64,000 bases of DNA from Gordionus sp. m RMFG-2023 (Eukaryota > Nematomorpha > Gordioida > Chordodea > Parachordodidae): positions 5,179,743 through 5,243,742 of the forward strand of contig NC_088778.1 in NCBI RefSeq assembly GCF_954871325.1. Reading direction: 5' to 3'. The translations under genes and the position numbers were made by a program. Shown here one piece after another: positions 34,667-50,990 of this stretch; the first letter of the stretch is position 1; each line of letters starts with the position of its first letter. Under the pieces are notes generated by a model. It was not told where the DNA came from. It searched no databases and saw only the letters and a list, made by a program, of their open reading frames with translations.

Positions 34667-34968
34667 AATAAAAAGTCGCACAATATAATTTAAATTTTAC
34701 TGGTAGTTATTACGTGTCTTTTTTTTAGTAATGGAATAATTATAAGGATTAATTTGATTCTCAGTTTAAAAAAATTGGAATAAATTTTTATGGTATGAAA
34801 TGAGTTAAGCTATTTTAGAGTTGACTAAAGATAGGTGATTTAGCAAAACTAGTCATAAAGCAGAATAATAATGAATACCATTTTATCAAATATAATACTT
34901 TGTTTAAATATACATATATAATATATTAAAATATCACAAATATTGTCTATAAGGTGAGAATTTAAACA

Positions 34969-38077
<3,109 letters not shown>

Positions 38078-40528
38078 AAAACAGAGTCAAGAAAATAAAT
38101 GAACATGAATCGATGAATTAAAAAAGCATAAGCCATAGCTTATGCTAACTATTGCCTGGGGTTGGATAAAATAAAAATTTGTATTAAACTGAATAATGTT
38201 CAGTTCCATCAAATTAAATTATTATAATATCTTTGTCCTGTATTATAAGTATACAATTTGATATTATCTTGTATGATAGGATTAAGAATAATTCGAAAAA
38301 GAATAGTATCATCTCATTTTAACGTTTTACTATTTATTTTTTATTTAGTCTTTTATTGATTTTATAGTAACGTCTGTAATTTCCCATTTTTGCGGATAAA
38401 TTTTACTAATTAAAATTCTGAATCCATTATTTATACTTTTCATTATATTTATTAATAGTTACTTCATTTTTAAGTTTGGGAGTATCAATATTTATTAATT
38501 TTTAGATAAAAAAAGTTATGTAGATCTACCCTATTCAGTGAAATCCTTCTATTGCAACTTATATATTAAACTAATTCGTTTATACTAAACTATACAAGCA
38601 CAGGTTTATTCATTTTTTAATATATATATACATTAAAAAAATAGTAATCATGTGAAATCGATTTAAGGTATTTTAAACTTATTTCCTTATTGTTTTTTTT
38701 AAAAATTACTTATCAAATTTGTTAATTTTTTAATGAATTGTGGTAAAAAAAATCTATTTTTTCCTTAACTTCTAGTTGAACTTCACTAATGTAAGAAGGG
38801 GATGCAGTGCCAATAAACTGTCTGGTGATTGAAAGTAAATATGAAGCTAAATGAAGTACTGATAGGAGGCAAAAATTATTTAATGATCAATGGATGACGG
38901 CATGAGTAATAATATAGAAAATTCCCATCCAGTGAGCATATCATATTTTTAGATGGATAAATCAAACTTGCAAGTTTTCATTTCTTTTTATATTTGTAAA
39001 ATTGGTTTTATTATTTATTTTGCAATAATCAACTTCTTCACATCAGAATTTCTTGTGCTAAATATTACTTTCAATAAATTTAGAACACATTTGCAATTTT
39101 AAAACATTTTAAATTAATCATCGAATTTAAGATAATAAATTTGATATTAAAAAAAGGACAAAATTAAAATTTACAAGTTTTTCTTTCACCTTTGCATTAA
39201 GAAAAAAAAGCATTTTAGTATTTACTTCGTAGTAAAAATAATATTAATTTTAATAACGTAATATAAATAGTAATAAAATGATAACGCAGTAAAAATACTC
39301 TAAATTTTTCAACGCAACATATAGTATTAAATATTTATTTAAGAAAAATGGCAAGGTAGGCAATGCTTCTATAGACTCTCCGTCACTCGGATTATATGGT
39401 TTCACAAATATATTAATGTATTTATGATTCTCGATGTTACCCACAAAAGGAAGGTAATTGCATTTTGTGTCTCTCTCGCCATTACTTTACTAAATTGTTT
39501 TTATCTTATTTTATCAATCTATAAATATTTATTACATAAATAGAAAATACCATAAATTCAGAGATTTTTATTAAATAAAAATGACTATATAATATAAGTA
39601 ATGAAAGAAATAAAGAGCAACGCGTTACTTTACTTCGTAATTTTTCCCAAAAGTAACGCGATTACCTTATTTTTTCTTTAAAAAAATGATACTGTTACTT
39701 TTGTAATACATATAGCATTATTTATACCAGTATATACAGATTTGGTTGTTAGATTGATATGTGATTTTCATCATTTTGAAGCAGTAATCCATTTAAAAAT
39801 GTTCAGAAATCGGTTCCAGGAAAATGAACTACAAACACCGGATCCAACTTTTATAATATTATCAGAACCAGATTTTAAAATTAATATTCATAGTCGTTAT
39901 CTCCATTTTTAGACCAGTTAAAATATTATGGATTTTATGTGATGAATAATTAAATTAAAACTGCTCTGATCGGATTATATATGGTTATAAAGTGTTAAGA
40001 GACGAATTTATGTGAAATAGAGATAGATATGCATTAAGCCGAACTAAACCTCATCCTCGGGCTGATTCGGATAGGTTCGTATGTATCTTTAATCCAACTC
40101 ATTTATAATTCAAATTTTAAATATTGAGCTTAAATAGATTTTTTTTAGAAAATACTATTCAATTTTAAGACAAATTAAATATCTAAAATTGGAATTATAT
40201 AAATTTATTTTTATGTCTATGATATTTGAATTTGCATATTTTTAACTAAAATGTATATTATTTTTTTAAAAAAAGAAAGAAAGCCCAACATTAAGATATT
40301 CATCAAAATTAGAAATGAAATGATTTTCCAACTCATACTTATTAATCACAAAGTGACAGTTATTAGATGTAGTTAACTTATAAAAATGCCAGTCATTATA
40401 TATTTTAAAATAATCATTATTAAACAAACATTCAAGAAATATTTTTTAAAAAAAAAGAAATAGCTGTTAAATAATACTTATATATTACAAATAAAATATA
40501 TTTCTTTAACGATCAAAATGCAATTCAT
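38078..40528. other. Intergenic, transposon debris
   Basis: Upstream of WDR5 and downstream of CNOT7. A patch at about 38775-38890 can be read on the minus strand as LLSITRQFIGTASPSYISE, weakly like a hAT tail. At about 39190-39720 the motif GTAACGCG/CGCGTTAC recurs in both orientations with a short minus-strand frame (39250-39444). This is probably a decayed non-autonomous element. Nothing firm. Confidence 0.35.
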
Positions 40529-43500
40529 TCATTCATTATTTGACAGTGGAATATTGGCAGTTGAATTTAAATTGTTATTAAAATTGGAATTATTGATGTT
40601 GATATTAGCGTTATTATTGATGAGTGTATTCGTGGTGGAAGTATTGTTAAGGGTGTTGTAAGGTGCGCCTAAACCGTAAAGATGACCGGAATACTTTATA
40701 TCGTCTATGCTATCTTCAAAATACATCTAAGATTTTAAATTTAAAAATAAAAAAATTAGAACTAATAAAGGAGACAAATATTTAAGATAGCAAATAGGAG
40801 AAGTTATGCTTCATCGGTGCACTCGAGAGATGTTATTATAGGTTAAGGTAAATTAGACCGGTCCTGACTATGTCAAAACTTAGAGAAAAAAAAATTGTCG
40901 ACTGCATTCAGATCAAGTTTCGACTTATTTTGTCAGCCGAATTGGTCCAATCAAGGCTAGAGCTCGGTCAAAATTTTCGAAATTACAAAAATTGAAACTG
41001 AAAATCGAAAAAAAAAATATAAGGCCATCAGGTCAAAGCAAATAGAACTAGTGACCCATAGTAATTTTAACATTAAAGAAATAAATAAAATGAATCAAAG
41101 TTTTATTATAAGCTGGCATAAATATTAATTAAAAGAGAATTAATTGATATTAATGATGTAAACGAACGTGTTCAAGTGAACGAAGTTCGTTTTTTTTTAT
41201 TGAAAATAAAATGACGAATGGCGTTTCTTTTCTTTTTAACGAACTTTATTGTATTTATCATCAAAATATAATTATCAATTTTAAATATGGGTAATATATT
41301 GTGTTAAAAAGTACAGGACATTTATTTATATTAAATTAAATATTAAAATAAATTTTTTTTTTTTAAAATTAATTTATTCATAAAAGTTTTTGGACGAACC
41401 TGAAACGCGTTTATTTTTGTCAATGAATGTTAAATGCGTTCGATTTTTTATTTTAGAAATGCTTACAGTATATTTTGATATAAAATAAGATTTACCTCGC
41501 GCATTTTAAAAAAGGCGGCTCCAGTTAATAAACTATCGCTACCAGCTGTGTGTTGCGGCCCAATCCTTTCCAGCTTTTTATAAATAATTTATAAGAATTT
41601 ATAATATATATCACTAAATGTTTTTTAAAAAATCAATTTAATAGCCCTCGATCATTTTTTTAGCTGTATATCAGTATTTATTTATGCCTTAAAATTTTCA
41701 AGTTTTTTTTTAATGGAAGATTTGTGGTTTTTTTTATTATAATTGTCCGATAAATCATCTCAAAACCTGGTCGGCATCGATGCTAATGATTTTCGGGAGA
41801 ATCCCGATAAGTCCGATATCATTTAAAACTAGGGTTGTGCCGATATTGTTTTTGGATATTTTATGATTTTTATTTTATAAATAATTTCATAATAATAAAT
41901 AATTACAAATTTTATACTATTTTTTGTTAAATTATTTGCAATAAGAAAAAGATTTTAAAAATTATCTAACAAGTCAAATTCAGCTAGTGTTGTTAAACTG
42001 TTCGATTTAGCCAATTAAAATGTTTAGCTCAAGATTTTGGTCACAAATGGCAGAAAGGTAGACTTCTATTGGCAACATTTCGAGGCTTAGGCAATAATAT
42101 TTTGGCGAAAATATTGATTTTGCCCTTTTTTAAAAAGTTGGCCAAATGGTGTTGTTTAACAACACATTCAATATAAACATTGCAAAAAAAAACAAATCAT
42201 TTGTGAAAGTTAGTTGGTTTTCAAAATTGAAAATATTGTATTATGACATTGATATACAAAGATTAGTAAATAAAAATCAATAAAAGTATCGGATCGGTAT
42301 AGTTTTTAGTAATATCGGATCGGTAAAAAATTTGTGGTTCGGGGCAGTCCTATTTAACCAGATCCGATCTTTTGGAAATAAATTAATAATAGCAGAATAA
42401 ACTGTATTTTATTATTTTGGCATACCCATTTATATATATACAATTTTTGCTATTTTTTTTTATAATTTTATATGAAAGAGAAGGGTGGTAAAAATCGTTA
42501 AAAATATAGATAAGGTGAGAGTCTTAATTTTTATGCTTATATATATGCAAAACATTATTGTTTACAAAATTAATAATATTATTTAATATTTACAAACATG
42601 ATTGACATTATTCAAGAAATGCCCTTAACATTATTGTTTTTAAATCAATAATAATAATATCATTAATTTTAATCAGCAATTAAGACTAAAATATAATTAT
42701 GATGATTGGCATTATTTCAAGAAAATGCCCCTTATGACACGTTCTCCCTTTATAAGTCAAAAGAGGTCATAAAGATTATGATTACAAAAGATTAAGGTTT
42801 GGGTTATCCGATCAATATATAAATAATGTTTCGGAGGTTCGGCTCAAACAAACTTGACTTCCGCCCAGATAGGTGATATTATAAAGAAGCATAAAATATA
42901 TTTGATTAAAGGTTTATACGTCTAATTGATCGGCTATCTCCTGGAGACCTCCTTTTAAACTGCGACAACTTTTCATCAAGTATTTAATGTCGTAGATATA
43001 CGGGAAGAATATTTGCACCAGCTCAAAAAATTGGCTTTCGTCAGCTGGCAACGGACTAACGGTCAACAATTTTAATAGATAACCAAAATCGTATCCGCTT
43101 TGATTTAAATAAGAAATTAAAATATATACGTTATAACAGTGCGCACAAATTAAACGTTTGCGTTTTGCCGTAATTTTTTAATTAAAAAAACGTAACGCAG
43201 CCTTCCTTGCTTAAATTAAATTGAGGTTGCCATTTTTATTAGTATCGTCGATTCAAATTTTTAACTAAGGCCTCATTTATAAACGCGTTATGTTCAAGCG
43301 TTATTATAAAATAAAGTCAATAAATAGGAACAAATTTATAAATATGAAGCGTTGTGATGATAACGCTGTGATATTTTTTGAAAAACATATGTTGCGATGC
43401 GTTAATAAGAAATATGTGATGATATAGCGAATTCGATAAAAGGGTACACAATTTTTTTTAAATATTATATAAAATAGTTCTATTTTAGCTTTATCATAAA

Positions 43501-46500
43501 TTAGCTTACGACATGAAGAATCAACTATAATAACGCTGCGTTAAATATCGCAACGCTTGAAGATAACGCGTTTACTATAAATGCGGCGTAAGTTGTTATA
43601 TATATAAAAAAAGTTTTTTGTAAATTATATTATCGTCTGCCCTTTTCTTTCATTAATTTCTAAATATTCCATTTTAAAAGATAAGTTATTTATTTTACAT
43701 TTTATAAACATTCTAATTTAATTTATATGAAGGGAACAGCCCTGCCCCTTATTATTGTCGGCCTTCTTGAGAAAAAAAAATCTTAACGTACAAAATGAAT
43801 GAATAAAAAAAACTATCGAAAAATGCAAACTAGTTTGCGTTTTTTAAAATGGCTTCTAAGGTCAAGCGGTAATATGACCAATTTGCGCGATACTATTTGA
43901 AATGCATTATTTACGTTTGAAACGCTTAATTTGTGGGCACTATAAGAAGTAGTTTTTATTATGAAGATGGGGAATAAATCTTCAATAAATAACAATATTA
44001 TGAACGAACGAGTGAATAAGCTGACCCCACTGATATCTAGATTAATTCTCAGAAAAGTAAAGTTTATATAACTTATTTTTATTAGCATCTTCAAAGTGGT
44101 CAATAATGTTGATTAGGTTCATATATAGCCTTTTTTGGTTGTTATAGTAATGTTCTCAAAAATAAAAACAAAATTTCAAAGATTCAGATCTTCTGAAGAT
44201 TAATTTTTTTTGAGAATGTTCATACAAGTTTTTTTTTGATCAAATTTTCCATAAAATTCCTAATCTTTTGTGATTTTTATGATTTAAATCTTCTCTAAAC
44301 AAAAAAAAATACTTAAATTTTACTCAAAACGTTGGGCATTAGAACTCCATGGCACAATCGAGCTAGCAGTACGAAAATGTGACTTTTTAAAAATACTATT
44401 AATTTTTACATCCCATCTCATTCTTTTATTAAAAAAATAATAATGGCTATTATGTAATTATAATGTTTGTTAAACGGCTAAACCAATATTTTAGCCAAAA
44501 AAAACATCACCGTAAGCCAGGAGATTTTGCTCAAAGGTTTTGAGGCTTGCAAAATATTATTTTGCCTAAAATCTAGATTTAAAAAAAATTGGCTAAATCG
44601 CGCGCCGTTTAACAACACCTATGTTAGTTATCGCTTATAAAATAAAAAACAATAAAAATTAATTATTCAAGGTTATCGATGAAACAAGGTTGTATTGCTT
44701 TATTTGGCTTGGCAGTGAATTTTATATAAAATCGAGATTACAAATTTGAATCATGTTTTTTTTATATAAAAAAAAAGTATTAAGTGCTGAACAAACTCAA
44801 TTTTTTTTTAAATTAATTAATTAATCATATGATTTTTAAAATGTAAAGGTTGCAGGTTGAACATAATCTCCATTTAATATTAAATAGTTATTTTTTAAAG
44901 TAAACAAAATTGTATACATTATTTTTTTTTAAAGGAAGTTGTTTCCTTGTGGTCTGGGTGCGGAGGTCTGCAATGGGCAGATTTTAACCCAAATGCCCGG
45001 TCTTACCATTGTATTAAAAAAATTAATCTCACCCCACCCACCCAAATGTTTAAAAATTATTTGATTGGTTGGCTTGGCTCTTTCCATAGCATGCTAAAAA
45101 TGTGTCTATTGCAGATCTCTACAATTTTTTTTTTCAAGGTAATCGAATATTTATCTAGGATAAACCTCTTGGGCGAGCCTACGGTTAAACATGGATATGG
45201 GTTAGGGTAGCTCAATAGCTACCCGCTTACCAAAATTTTTTATAAACTTTTGTATTTATTAATTAATTAAATGTTAAATACAATATCATCTTAATAACCT
45301 ATGGAATGAGAGCCATTTAATGTTATCCATTAAGACGGTTCCGGACATCATAAGCAATTGAGCAAAATCGTCAGGATCTATCCCATCTTCTTCGTGCTTT
45401 TGAAACTGAAGACCAGCCTTCTGTAACAAATCGATACTGTCCTGGGCGTACATGTCATTCCTTGAAAGATTAAAGTAACATACTAATTAAGGTCAAGGTA
45501 AAACGCGCCATAAAAGTCATAGTTGGCTAATTTGGCTGAATTTCGCCAGAAAATCCATGAAGAATTGAGACACGCGTTAAAAAAAGGGTAGCTTTGATAT
45601 AATTATATTGTCACTTAAACTTTATACCCAGGGATCCAAATCGAACCTGAACCGAACCGTTAAACCGCTAAAAACCGGTAATTTTTATCGAACCTGAACC
45701 GAACCTAAACCGCTAAAAAAATTCCAGTCGAACCTGAACCGAATCGCTAAAATGCCTCTGAACCGGTTCGAGTCTCATAATTTTATGCTTATAAAATAAT
45801 ATGTAGGTTATTATTAGATTTCAATTATATTCGAATTATTTTAAAGATTATCATCAAACACATTTGATTGATAAGTGTAGGTCATCATTTTTATAAATTT
45901 TAGTATATTGTAATTTTACAATATTTTTTAAATATTTTAAGCTTATAAATTATAATGCTTAAGAAAAATTAAATCCAAAATATTATTATAAATGACACAT
46001 CAAATCTGATATCATATTGGCAGTGCCGGCTACTCAAGTTAGTGTGGAAAGGTGTTTCAACAATTAAATTTATGTTATCTCCTTATAGATGTAATTTGAG
46101 TGAGACGAATTTTAAAAATATAGTAATTGTGCGGCTTAATAAAAAAAATTTAAGTATAAAAAAAAAATATTGTTCATATTAAAATAAATCATTGATTTAT
46201 ATTTTTATTTTATATTTATAAATTAAATACTATTTTATAATGTGCAATTAATAAAAATGTTTTATATATGTGTTTTTTAAATTAATGATAAAATAAAAAA
46301 ATATTTTCCCTATACATAATTCAAATGTAGGTTTGAATATAAGTGTTCAAACAGGTTTTAGAGGTTCGAACCGAACCGATATTTTTACTTTTTACGAACC
46401 GAACCTGAACCGTTATTTTTATCCGAATCTGAACCCGAACCGAACCGATATTCGTTTCGGTTTAGATCCCTGTTTATACCAAACCTGGATATTAAATAAT

Positions 46501-49500
46501 GTAATTTTTTTAATTGTGGAAAAACATTTATCTTTTATTTTTTTTAAAGAGGGAATAAATTAGGCTACGGTTTAATATTATGAAAATCGGAAACCATGTT
46601 AATATTATTAATTATTTTCCCTGAATAATAATTCTTTTATGGTGGATATATAAAATATGATTACAGTATACTCTCAAATATTTAATTTTCTGACCTCATA
46701 AACTAAATATATATTATAAAAGATATAGTATTAATAATTATTTTACAATTACTGTTAAAACTTTGTCGTATAAATTAAAACATGGAATAAGAGATTTCCA
46801 ATATGCAAATGATTCTAAATTTTCGTCATGCTAACCTTCGCTGTAAAGTGATAGATTTTTTTTAATATTTATAGTCATTTATGTAGGCGGAGGTTTATGG
46901 TTTCGTTAGAATAGTCATTCCATGCCAAATAGATCAAAAAAGGCACATTTTGGGCCGACCCCTGTTAAAATTGTTTTTAAATGTCTGGAATTATTTAGAT
47001 ATAGATAGGCAAAAAAAATGAGAAATCCGTTTATTTTAGCTCGCTAGCACGCCTGCTTCCCGGGATATAGGGGCTCATAGGTGCAAAAAAGAGCCACTTT
47101 AGAATCTGTAAAATTTTTAAAAATGCTTATATATAAAAACTATCTATAGTAAAAAAAACAATATATAAAAATCTCTAAGATCTATCAAAAAAATTAAGTT
47201 TATTCATAGTAAAATTGCATAATGCTCTTCCTGAGATTCATCAGGATGGTTGTGAATATGTGTCAATGTAAACTTCATATTTAATAATGTACCTCTTGCT
47301 ACAATGCCTTAGCCTACATTTAAATAAAAATCCAAATTTATGGTGAATATATAGATACTTATTTGAATAAAATAAGTTACGTTTTTTGGGGGAAAGAACT
47401 ACATTTAAATATGAGGATTGAATGTTATTAAATAATACTGGTAAAGTTTCAGAGCTATCAGTCTTGCACAATAAGTTGGGGAGAGTGTTGTGGGGATTGC
47501 TGGTATCCTGTTGGAAGAAGATCAAGAGACTGTTTTTTCCGTAATCAATCTTGAACAAGAGGCTGGGGAGAGTGGTGTAGGGATTGCTGGTATCATGTTG
47601 GAAGAGGATCAAGAGACTTTGCCTTTAATGATAGGCCTCCCTGTAGATTTTCCATTTTTAGACGAAAGTTTTATAGATGAAGAAGATGTAGTCGATATCT
47701 CTATAGCAGCTGATAGCTATGAAATTTTACCAGTATTATTTAATAACATTCAATTCTCAGATTTAAATGTAGTTCTTTCCCAAAAAAAACGTAATTTATT
47801 ATATTCAAATAAGTATCTATATATACACCATAAATTTGGAATTTAATTTAAATGTAGGCTAAGGAATTGTACCTTTAGAGGTATATTATTAAATATGAAG
47901 TTTACATTATGTTCACAACCATTCTGATGAATCTGAGGAAGAACATTATGCAATTTTACTATGAATAAACTTAACATTTCTGTCAAAAGATTTTCATTAT
48001 TGTCAATGAATTTTAAGACGTATACAGGGTAATAGGGTGCCGTCATCTTAATCCTGATTTTAAGAGATTTTATAGCAGACTAATGTCGATACCTTGAAAT
48101 GAACTTACCATTGGCATTTTTTGAATTAAATAGTGAAGTAAATACCTTTAATTTAGATTCCTTAAGAATTTTTACATATATTAAAGGTACTTGGATTAAC
48201 TCAAATGCTAAATTTAAATATAAGATGCGGAACATGTATGATGTTCAAGGAGTAAGAACAAACAACCAAGTTGAAGGATTTCATCATTCTCTAAAAGAGG
48301 ATATAACAAATTTTCATCCCAATTTATATCTTTATACTGATATTGAAAACAAATAAAACAAGATATGGACATCAAATTCATTCAATTGCTTAATGGGAAA
48401 AAAGTTACAGAGAGAAAAATAAAATACTGTATAATAGACGAGAAAATAAGATGCTACTTATACACCAATGCAGTATTTAGATAAAATATCAAGATATTTA
48501 ATATCGAAAAAAAAAATAATGAGATACCTGCTGATTAAATTATTTTTCTATTTATACAAGGAAAAAATAAGATATATTCATATTTTTAGAGAATTTCAAG
48601 AGATTTGTTATTCATGCTTATAAAATGCTTGACTTTGATTTAATAGTATTATTATGTTTACATATGGTACTATTTATATTTTAATTCATCTTAGATCTAA
48701 TTAATACAGTACATGAAAAATAATCCATGGAGACTTAATTTTATTACAAATACATTAAATTGTTCTTCAAATATTTTTATTAAAAATTGTAAAAAATGTT
48801 AACTTATAAAAGTTGAAATTATTATTTTTTGGGGAAAGTAAAATTATATGGCAAATTCGATAATTGAGAGTGAATGTTGATAACTTTGTGAGGAAAGATT
48901 AGTGAAATGTATTACATCTTTTCCAGCCATTAAATTTTTGTTTGCATAGTATATATTAAAATGTAGTTTTTTTTAAAAAGGTGTTTTAGTGAAAATATTA
49001 ATATTAACATATTTTGTGTGAATAGATTATAAATGTCATATTACTACTAATTAAATATATATTTTATTAAAGGATACATGTAGCTTTTTAAATTTTATTG
49101 TCATTTGAGAAAATTCATAATTTGTAAAATTATATTTTAACATAAAACTTTATTATTGATAATTTTTTGTATCATGCCCATCTAAATAAGTATAAGGAAG
49201 GAGATAATTGATAAAAGAAATACAAAATCTAAATTTCTAATCCCTATTTTATTCAAATAATCAATTTTGATAATATATTACTGATGCAATATCTTTTTTA
49301 GCTAAAACAATTGATTAATTATTAGACTATTTATATGTATTGGTCAATCATATGTTTTTTCTATAGGTTAATACTGAAATTAAATCACCAATAAGGAGAT
49401 GTGCAACCCCAAGTATGATCCGAATAAAAATTATAAAATTTGCTTTTTTCAAAAAATACAGAGCTTACAATTTAAATAAATATGTTATTGTAACTAAAGG

Positions 49501-50972
49501 TTTGCAATGGGCAGGTTTTTAGCCAAAAAGCCTGCCCATTAACTCACCAACCTGCTCACTTATAAATTTTTTAAACAATTTACTCACCCCACCCCCCAAT
49601 TTATCAAAAATTTTTGTTTAACCCCCCCCCCCCCACCTAATGTTTAAAGATTATTTTAATGACTGGTTTGGCTCTTTATTTATTTAAATGTAGTTTTAAT
49701 TAAACATATATAATATGCAATATTATGAAGTATTTTTAATAAATTGAAGTCTGTTCTGTCTATTTGCCTGAGAAATATCAAAAATTTACATGCCCATGCC
49801 TGCCCATTAGTTTAAAAATTTTTTAACCCTCTGGCCACTTGCCTAATGTTAAAAATATTTTTAAAAAAACCCCAACAATGCCCATTCCAAGTATGAGCAG
49901 GTGTGGGAAGGCAAGAAAAAAATCCACCAATGTAGACTTAATCCAAACAGATTTAAATACTAGCCTAATTCTCCATCGAAATTTAAAACTTCTACAATAT
50001 ATAACAAAACAGTTAAATTATTAATTTGATTTTTTTTTAAAAAAAGAGTTTTTCTCTAATAAATAATGGGTAATATAATTATTATGTGAAGCATTGAAAT
50101 TAAAAAGGATTAACATTTATGAATGCACCATTATAAATATTATTTATAATGATTTAAAAATTAAATTTTTGGAACTGTTAAGAACATTATTGTATTAATT
50201 ATCATAAATGATTTAAGAAATTTGATGATAAGATTTAAGATTAGGATTCAGTTATAAGAGTTAGAGATATGAGGTAGTTAATTATATAAAATTTAGTCAT
50301 ATTAAATGTGGGACAATATTATATTAGAAAAAATCATTTTGCTCAGAAACTTATATAACGATTAAATTTAATATTTAATTTAAATGTGTAATATTTTTAA
50401 CATATTCCCAAATTTTAACACAACTAAAAGCTTACAAAAATTTTAGAGTAAAATATTGAATTTATAAAAAATAACAAATTACTTCAAACTAAATTTAAAG
50501 TTAAATTGCCATGTCAGATAACCAGGTGGGGTTTTACCATTTTCATCCATAAATGTAAATCCTAGTTGAATAATATTTAATAAATCGACATTACATCTAA
50601 GAAGTTGATATTGATAATCTGAAACACTTTTAAAATTCCCAATAGGTCTGGCTACTACTCCAGGGAATTCTGTGTCCTGATAAAAAAAATACATTAAGAA
50701 ATATGTTAATAATAAATAATTACCATTGCAATAAAATGATATTTTTGACAAATTTTTCGTATAATTCTAAATTCTTCTTCTAAATTATGAGCCCAAACAT
50801 CGCGAATGTGATTTTCTGCGAATGGTAAAATCATTGGAATCAAATTCGAAACAGCTATAGGAGGTAGAAGAGAATTGTTTTGATTATTGTTCCGGAATAA
50901 GGAATTATGATTAGATGTCGAGATTAATGAATGCATTTGTAAGTTATTAACTGACGCTGTTAATGTTCCCAT
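40529..50972 (-). CDS. CNOT7: CCR4-NOT deadenylase subunit CNOT7/8 (CAF1/POP2), 6 exons
   Basis: Minus-strand exons: 50724-50972, 50483-50676, 45299-45460, 42920-43097, 41496-41573, 40529-40726. They join in frame to 1059 bp (352 aa). The enzyme is the DEDD-type 3'-5' exoribonuclease that removes mRNA poly(A) tails in the CCR4-NOT complex. Catalytic blocks are all present: DTEFPG (first Asp and Glu), FHSGYDFGYL and HTAGSDSLLTG. Other family runs are IRDVWAHNLEEEF, QFQKHEEDGIDPDDFAQLL, YDIKYLMKSCRSLKGGLQE and KMREMYFEDSIDDIKYSGHL. It is longer than the ~285-aa human protein. It has a ~55-residue Asn/Ser-rich N-terminal extension and an Asn-rich tail of ~40 residues. A consensus acceptor (TTTTTAG) directly abuts the ATG, so a 5' untranslated exon or a spliced leader is likely. 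Introns of 0.8-5.0 kb are filled with repeats. Confidence 0.95.
41155..41460. repeat. Repeat with CGAACG/CGTTCG motifs in CNOT7 intron 5
   Basis: AAACGAACGTGTTCAAGTG plus GAACGAAGTTCG near the left and AAACGCG...AATGCGTTCG near the right form an imperfect inverted layout. The stretch is non-coding. Boundaries are uncertain. Confidence 0.4.
41985..42165. mobile_element. GTTGTTAAAC-family MITE in CNOT7 intron 4
   Basis: Ends TAGTGTTGTTAAACTG and GTTTAACAACAC, ~180 bp. Internal GGTCACAAATGGCAGAAAGG and TTTCGAGGCTTAGGCAATA match the member at 32188-32373. The target duplication is decayed. Confidence 0.65.
43269..43588. mobile_element. Harbinger/Tourist-like MITE in CNOT7 intron 3
   Basis: 320 bp with ~38-bp inverted repeats: GGCCTCATTTATAAACGCG.. 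and its inverse ..CGCGTTTACTATAAATGCGGCG. A 3-bp TAA lies on both sides (43266-43268 and 43589-43591). The GGC-start ends and TAA target fit PIF/Harbinger MITEs. No coding capacity. Confidence 0.6.
44468..44632. mobile_element. GTTGTTAAAC-family MITE in CNOT7 intron 3
   Basis: Starts TTTGTTAAACGGCTAAACC and ends GCGCCGTTTAACAACACC. The internal GGTTTTGAGGCTTGC matches relatives. ~165 bp. Confidence 0.6.
44935..45210. repeat. Dispersed repeat with AATGGGCAG ends, copy 1
   Basis: Shares TCTGCAATGGGCAG, CTCACCCCACCC and AAATGTTTAAA..ATTATTT..TTGGCTTGGCTCTTT with the copy at about 49498-49840. The apparent 87-codon plus-strand frame here is part of this repeat and is not a gene. Confidence 0.55.
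45629..46472 (+). mobile_element. Internally deleted hAT in CNOT7 intron 2
   Basis: 844 bp. The ends are CAGGGATCCAAA and TTTAGATCCCTG, with a perfect 8-bp duplication TTTATACC (45621-45628 and 46473-46480). Clusters of CGAACCTGAACCGAACC and its inverse lie inside both ends. The only coding trace is the dimerisation motif VPATQVSVERCF..KFMLSPYRCNLSE (about 46020-46110), so most of the transposase is deleted. Confidence 0.92.
46900..47100. other. Unassigned GC-richer block in CNOT7 intron 2
   Basis: Contains GGCACATTTTGGGCCGACCCC and CCCGGGATATAGGGGCTCAT. It looks like the end of an unrecognised repeat. No coding evidence. Confidence 0.3.
47200..48360 (+). mobile_element. Rearranged MULE with internal palindrome, CNOT7 intron 2
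   Basis: Plus-strand pieces are an N-terminal acidic region with GIAGILLEEDQET repeats (47490-47640) and FPFLDESFIDEEDVVDISIA. The FLYWCH-like start follows (NLLYSNKYLYIHHKFG, about 47790-47840). The C-terminal MULE piece is RTNNQVEGFHHSLKEDITN (about 48250-48310), with the catalytic Glu. The segment 47200-47461 is an inverted copy of 47719-47972, so two FLYWCH-region arms face each other across a ~255-bp centre. Most of the DDE core is missing. The same family forms the palindrome at 54-58 kb but with a different axis. Confidence 0.75.
48361..49497. other. AT-rich part of CNOT7 intron 2
   Basis: No gene or repeat boundary recognised. It may include the 3' terminal region of the MULE. Confidence 0.4.
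49498..49840. repeat. Dispersed repeat with AATGGGCAG ends, copy 2
   Basis: Begins TTTGCAATGGGCAGG and ends with TGCCCATGCCTGCCCATTAG, an inverted pair. The centre has C-runs (49622-49634). Related to 44935-45210. Confidence 0.55.
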
Positions 50973-50990
50973 CTAAAAATGAATTAGGTA

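Noticed and set aside
44947-45210. 87-codon plus-strand frame
   Set aside because: Part of a dispersed AATGGGCAG repeat with a second copy at 49.5 kb, inside a CNOT7 intron.
50479-50751. 90-codon minus-strand frame starting MSKISFYCNG
   Set aside because: It begins in CNOT7 exon 1, read in another frame, and runs through the 47-bp intron. Only the exon 2 part (DTEFPG onward) is genuine.
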